A stretch of 64,000 nt of DNA from Hassallia sp050875635 (GTDB lineage Bacteria > Cyanobacteriota > Cyanobacteriia > Cyanobacteriales > Nostocaceae), in the NCBI RefSeq assembly GCF_050875635.1, contig NZ_JBPAOH010000022.1, positions 10,365-74,364 on the forward strand, read 5' to 3'. Shown piece by piece: positions 61,322 to 64,000 of this stretch. A program made the translations under genes and the position numbers. The notes below the pieces were generated by a model that ran no database searches, was not told the DNA's origin, and saw only the letters and a program-made list of their open reading frames with translations. Every line of letters starts with the position of its first letter. The first letter of the stretch is position 1.

Positions 61322-61472
61322 GATCTAAGATTTCCTACGATGTTGTATCCAAAAAGAAAAGGTAAATATCTCTTTATTATCACTAATGTTGACGATCGCT
61401 AGCCAGCGATTTGAATCGCAGGCGGGTTTGGATGCTAATTGAAAATGGTGCAAAATATTAACGATCCAGCAT

Positions 61473-62603
61473 TTAAACTTTGATAAACCAGCGTTGGCGA
61501 TACATCCCGTAAGCTACAGCTAACCAAAGTAACACGGTGACAATGGCAAATAATAATGAACCATTAAAAGCACCTGCCCAAGGTACGAAAAGATTATTGT
61601 AAATCCAATCGAAGGTGTTAGGAGCTTTTTCACCGCTGCCGATGTTGGTTTTCACCAAGATTTTAATTAGTAACACAGAAGCAACGAAAATAGCGATCGC
61701 ATTTAACCCCAAGACTTCAAATCCTTTACTCCAACGTCGTATTCGTCGCACTTCAATAAGTTCATAACAAGCAGCTAGCAATATTAACGCCCAACCAGTA
61801 GTAAAAACTACATAAGAACTCGTCCACAACTTCTTATTAATTGGGAATGTCAAACCCCATGCCCAACCGATAATTAAGCAACCAATACCAAATAATACTA
61901 AACCTACACTTGTGCGTGATTTGACTGGCTGATTGCGTATCCACTGACCGGTGAAGTAGCCAGCAAAAACGCTAACGATCGCGGGAATCGTACTAAAAAG
62001 CCCTTCTGGATCTCCCATGAAGTTGAAGCCATCACCTTTATATAGATGTGAAGAGGGAATAATCAAGCGATCGATATAAGCTGCAAAATTACCTTCTCGC
62101 GTTAGCACTCCCGCACCAAAACCGGGAACAGGCACATACATCATCGCCAGCCAATAACCGATAAGCAACACTCCTGCAAGTATCCATAATTGTTTACGCG
62201 GTATATTTAAGACTGCCAAGGACGCAAATAAATAAGCAAGGCTGATGCGTTGTAATACTCCCATGATGCGGATACTACTGAAATCGAAAGTCCCAACGCC
62301 CTTATTCCAAAATACATTCAGCAGCAATCCTAAGGCAAAAAGAATGGCGGCGCGGCGCAAAATACGCCAATATACAGTTGATGTGGGTTTCTTCTCTTCG
62401 GTGTACTTGGATAGCGAAAAAGTCATCGCTACACCGATTATGAAGAGAAAGAAGGGAAACACTAAATCAGTTGGCGTGCAACCGTGCCAATCAGCATGAA
62501 GTAAAGCCGGATAAACATTCGGTTCGGCGATGCTTGCCATATTCACAAGAATCATACCAGCAATGGTAATGCCGCGAAAAACATCAAGAGAGGTGAGACG
62601 CAT
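61473..62603 (-). CDS. HGSNAT-like membrane acyltransferase (DUF5009/DUF1624 type)
   Basis: A 376-aa membrane protein with about ten TM helices. The RLTSLDVFRGITIAGMILVN N-terminal helix is the family signature, and ADWHGCTPTDLVFPFFLFIIG follows with the His/Asp pair thought to take part in acyl transfer across the membrane. Homologues N-acetylate glucosamine or modify envelope sugars; the acceptor here is unknown. The start at ATG 62603 is preferred to GTG 62609. No operon partner is present. Confidence 0.85.
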   Translation of the reverse strand: MRLTSLDVFRGITIAGMILVNMASIAEPNVYPALLHADWHGCTPTDLVFPFFLFIIGVAMTFSLSKYTEEKKPTSTVYWRILRRAAILFALGLLLNVFWNKGVGTFDFSSIRIMGVLQRISLAYLFASLAVLNIPRKQLWILAGVLLIGYWLAMMYVPVPGFGAGVLTREGNFAAYIDRLIIPSSHLYKGDGFNFMGDPEGLFSTIPAIVSVFAGYFTGQWIRNQPVKSRTSVGLVLFGIGCLIIGWAWGLTFPINKKLWTSSYVVFTTGWALILLAACYELIEVRRIRRWSKGFEVLGLNAIAIFVASVLLIKILVKTNIGSGEKAPNTFDWIYNNLFVPWAGAFNGSLLFAIVTVLLWLAVAYGMYRQRWFIKV

Positions 62604-62728
62604 AAGCACAATTGTGTGTTTAAAATTAGACTACTCTCCTCAATGCAGACGAGCAAGAAAAATTTTTAGACCGATACGCAAGTTAAAATTTTGTGAAGTA
62701 TACAAGAACCCCGACAACTTTTAGGAAC

Positions 62729-62992
62729 AGGACTTACGCACAAGTCACGGAAAAACGAACCACGTTCGCGAAGCGTCTCCGTTCGCGTAGCGTCTCCGTT
62801 CGCGTAGCGTCTCCGTTCGCGTAGCGTCTCCGTTCGCGTAGCGTCTCCGTTCGCGTAGCGTCTCCGTTCGCGTAGCGTCTCCGAAGGAGAAGGAGAAGGA
62901 GAAGGAGAAGGAGAAGAGACGAAGTACACGTTCGCGCAGCGTCTCCGTAAGGAGAAGAAATAAGAGTTACAGAGGTATTTTGCGTAAGTCCT
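62729..62992. repeat. MITE-like element, family GGACTTACGCA, expanded by internal tandem repeats
   Basis: Ends AGGACTTACGCA (62729) and TGCGTAAGTCCT (to 62992) are perfectly complementary. Left interior resembles the 92-bp element at 4030. The extra length is a 17-bp array (62764-62882), a GAAGGA array (62883-62915) and one more 17-bp unit (62930-62946). Confidence 0.85.
62764..62882. repeat. 17-bp tandem array, seven copies
   Basis: Seven units of GTTCGCGTAGCGTCTCC (first with one change), exactly 119 bp. Because 17 is not a multiple of 3, spurious ORFs across it have a 17-residue period. Confidence 0.95.
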
Positions 62993-63199
62993 AAGGAAGT
63001 CGGGGAACTGAAGAAATATGCGATCGCAAAGCGACTCAAGAGCGAGTATCGCGCTTTTAAAGATGGCAGAAGGTCAATAAGAGGGGTGTAGGGTGTGGTG
63101 TAGCCATAAAGAAAGACACTCACGCCGTTTTATAAAATCGTAACCTCATTACTCGAACCCTACACCCCACCCTTTTTTCCTCTCCCCACACCCTACACC

Positions 63200-63622
63200 C
63201 TACACCCTTACACCCTGCCCCAAAGGGGCTTGGTCAGCTTTTAGAGAAGGAATTCTTGCCAAAACTCCTTTTTTCAGTGGTTCCGGTCTTTCTGCCCAAG
63301 GCAACAATCCCTCAGAATGATTGTAATACTTACTCGCACACTCCAGCACATTCGCAATTTCTGAAGTTGATAAATCTGGCGAGACATCACCAAATAAATA
63401 AGTGTATTTACCATTTGCTACAAAGCAAATAGCACATGCGCGATTGCAAGCACTCATGCATTCTACAGGCTGAATCGGGAATTCTTGATGCAATTCCCAA
63501 CAGGCGTGCAGTTCTTGCAATTGCTTGAATAATTTATCACCGCCACTTTCGCCAACTCGCTTTCCATCTTTCCAGACACTTGAGCAAGTGGTACAAACAA
63601 ACAAAGCATGTTGAGTTTTCAT
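63200..63622 (-). CDS. DUF1636 metal-binding protein under cobalamin riboswitch control
   Basis: A 140-aa soluble protein of DUF1636, a thioredoxin-fold ferredoxin-like family. CTTC near the N-terminus (Cys10, Cys13) and the run VECMSACNRACAICF (Cys at about 55, 59, 63 and 66) could bind an iron-sulfur cluster or another metal. ATG 63622 has GAGGT five bases upstream. A B12 riboswitch lies 36 bp upstream on the same strand, so expression should fall when cobalamin is plentiful; this links the protein to cobalt or corrinoid metabolism, by inference. The last residues (GQGVRV) come from GGTGTAG-type heptamer repeats. Confidence 0.85.
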   Translation of the reverse strand: MKTQHALFVCTTCSSVWKDGKRVGESGGDKLFKQLQELHACWELHQEFPIQPVECMSACNRACAICFVANGKYTYLFGDVSPDLSTSEIANVLECASKYYNHSEGLLPWAERPEPLKKGVLARIPSLKADQAPLGQGVRV

Positions 63623-63639
63623 CTATACCTCGTAGATGA
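63619..63639 (-). promoter_or_regulatory. Hairpin masking the DUF1636 ribosome-binding site
   Basis: On the minus strand, TCATCTA and TAGATGA pair perfectly around a CGAGGTA loop. The loop holds the GAGG Shine-Dalgarno and the 3' arm holds the start codon. A plausible expression platform for translational control by the adjoining riboswitch. Confidence 0.7.
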
Positions 63640-63657
63640 GTTGGAACTTACCTATTT

Positions 63658-63771
63658 GTCGGCGGGCATTCTGACTTACAAGAAAATTCTTGCTTACAGC
63701 TGCGGGACAGTGCCGGATTTGCACCGAACTTTCCCCATTACCTCTAGTGGCAGTTTTCCACAAGAACCGAC
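63658..63771 (-). promoter_or_regulatory. Cobalamin (B12) riboswitch
   Basis: Read on the minus strand, the aptamer shows GGGGAAAGTTCGGTGCAAAT, TCCGGCACTGTCCCGCAGCT, GTAAGC and near the 3' end AAGTCAGAATGCCCGCC, the standard B12-box order. P1 pairs GTCGG (63767-63771 region) with CCGAC (63658-63662 region). Located in the leader of the DUF1636 gene. Confidence 0.92.
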
Positions 63772-63878
63772 GATACATATATACTACAGTATTGCGAGAG
63801 GCAAATTTTTCTCAACATTCAGACCACGGTTGAGCATTTGATTAATGCGATCGCTTTCTTAAATTTGACAATACCTCG

Positions 63879-64000
63879 TTATGCTATAACATCGACCCGT
63901 TATGCTATAACATCGACCCGTTATGCTATAACATCGACCCGTTATGCTATAACATCGACCCGTTATGCTATAACATCGACCCGTTATGCTATAACATCGA
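63879..64000. repeat. 21-bp tandem repeat running off the right edge
   Basis: Five full units and a 17-bp partial unit of a 21-bp sequence that starts TTATGCTATAACATCGACCC. All visible units are identical. Two of the + strand frames are open through it. The true copy number is beyond the window. Confidence 0.95.

Noticed and set aside
62764..62882. CRISPR array
   Set aside because: Direct tandem 17-bp units without spacers; no cas genes.
62666..63123. Minus-strand ORFs with 17-residue repeats across the expanded MITE
   Set aside because: The period equals three 17-bp units read in turn, the ORFs overlap each other in different frames and have no start signals.
63879..64000. CRISPR array at the right edge
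   Set aside because: 21-bp units follow one another without spacers.

Overview
The window reads as chromosomal DNA of a filamentous, probably heterocyst-forming cyanobacterium. Evidence: HIP1 octamers (GCGATCGC) occur throughout, inside and between genes. Heptanucleotide short tandem repeats (STRR, e.g. CCTTCTG, TTAGGAG, CATGGGG) and many small palindromic or inverted-repeat elements fill the spacers. The protein families are typical of such organisms: a plastoquinol-type terminal oxidase, a DUF2301 membrane protein, a giant Ser/Thr kinase-ATPase-GAF-histidine kinase, a Mo-nitrogenase C-terminal-like protein, a DUF1400 protein and a DUF1636 protein. The genus cannot be fixed from this sequence alone. 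No prophage, transposase gene or CRISPR array is visible.

Layout. 0-4 kb: an ABC-2 type exporter on the minus strand (ATPase, then two paralogous permeases, the second running off the left edge). 4.3-6.1 kb: aspS. 6.3-11.3 kb: two tandem GT39-like membrane glycosyltransferases facing a polyprenyl-phosphate glycosyltransferase fused to a GtrA-like domain, probably one lipid-linked sugar pathway. 11.5-13.4 kb: a C5 DNA methyltransferase and its endonuclease, 3 bp apart. 13.5-18.9 kb: alternative oxidase, a 51-aa small gene, an SAM hydrolase, DUF2301, a YdcF-like protein, obg and a Mo-nitro_C protein. 19.1-22.2 kb: a STAND (NB-ARC plus TPR) gene interrupted by an in-frame TGA. 22.4-22.9 kb: a ParDE-like module. 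23.3-28.9 kb: a DUF3182-like protein, a carboxyl methyltransferase followed by a GCS2-like ligase, and a lipoprotein of the alkaline phosphatase superfamily. 29.2-31.6 kb: two BON-domain lipoproteins and a general-stress-type protein. 31.9-34.6 kb: ftsI with an FtsL-like gene. 36.6-38.9 kb: glgB. 39-41.4 kb: a toxin-antitoxin island with three modules and a dead duplicate of one antitoxin. 41.8-44 kb: an orphan peptide ABC permease and an HD-domain protein. 44.6-49.5 kb: an RND efflux pump (adaptor plus inner-membrane pump). 49.75 kb: tRNA-Gly(CCC). 49.8-55.4 kb: the giant kinase. 55.4-62.6 kb: a TrmJ-like methyltransferase, a class A beta-lactamase-like protein, dprA, a DUF1400-SGNH fusion, a DUF411 protein and an HGSNAT-like acyltransferase. 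63.2-63.8 kb: a DUF1636 protein behind a cobalamin riboswitch. The window ends inside a 21-bp tandem repeat.

The main theme beyond the genes is how far small repeats have invaded coding ends. They supply the C-termini of the SAM hydrolase, the HD protein, the DUF1636 protein and the TrmJ-like methyltransferase. They create false N-terminal extensions on obg, the RND pump and the ABC permease. One copy sits in frame inside the kinase domain of the giant sensor kinase. The most unusual single items are this in-frame insertion, two near-identical 116-bp inverted copies whose hairpin loop is flipped, the STAND gene with one internal TGA, and a B12 riboswitch followed by a hairpin that hides the ribosome-binding site of DUF1636.
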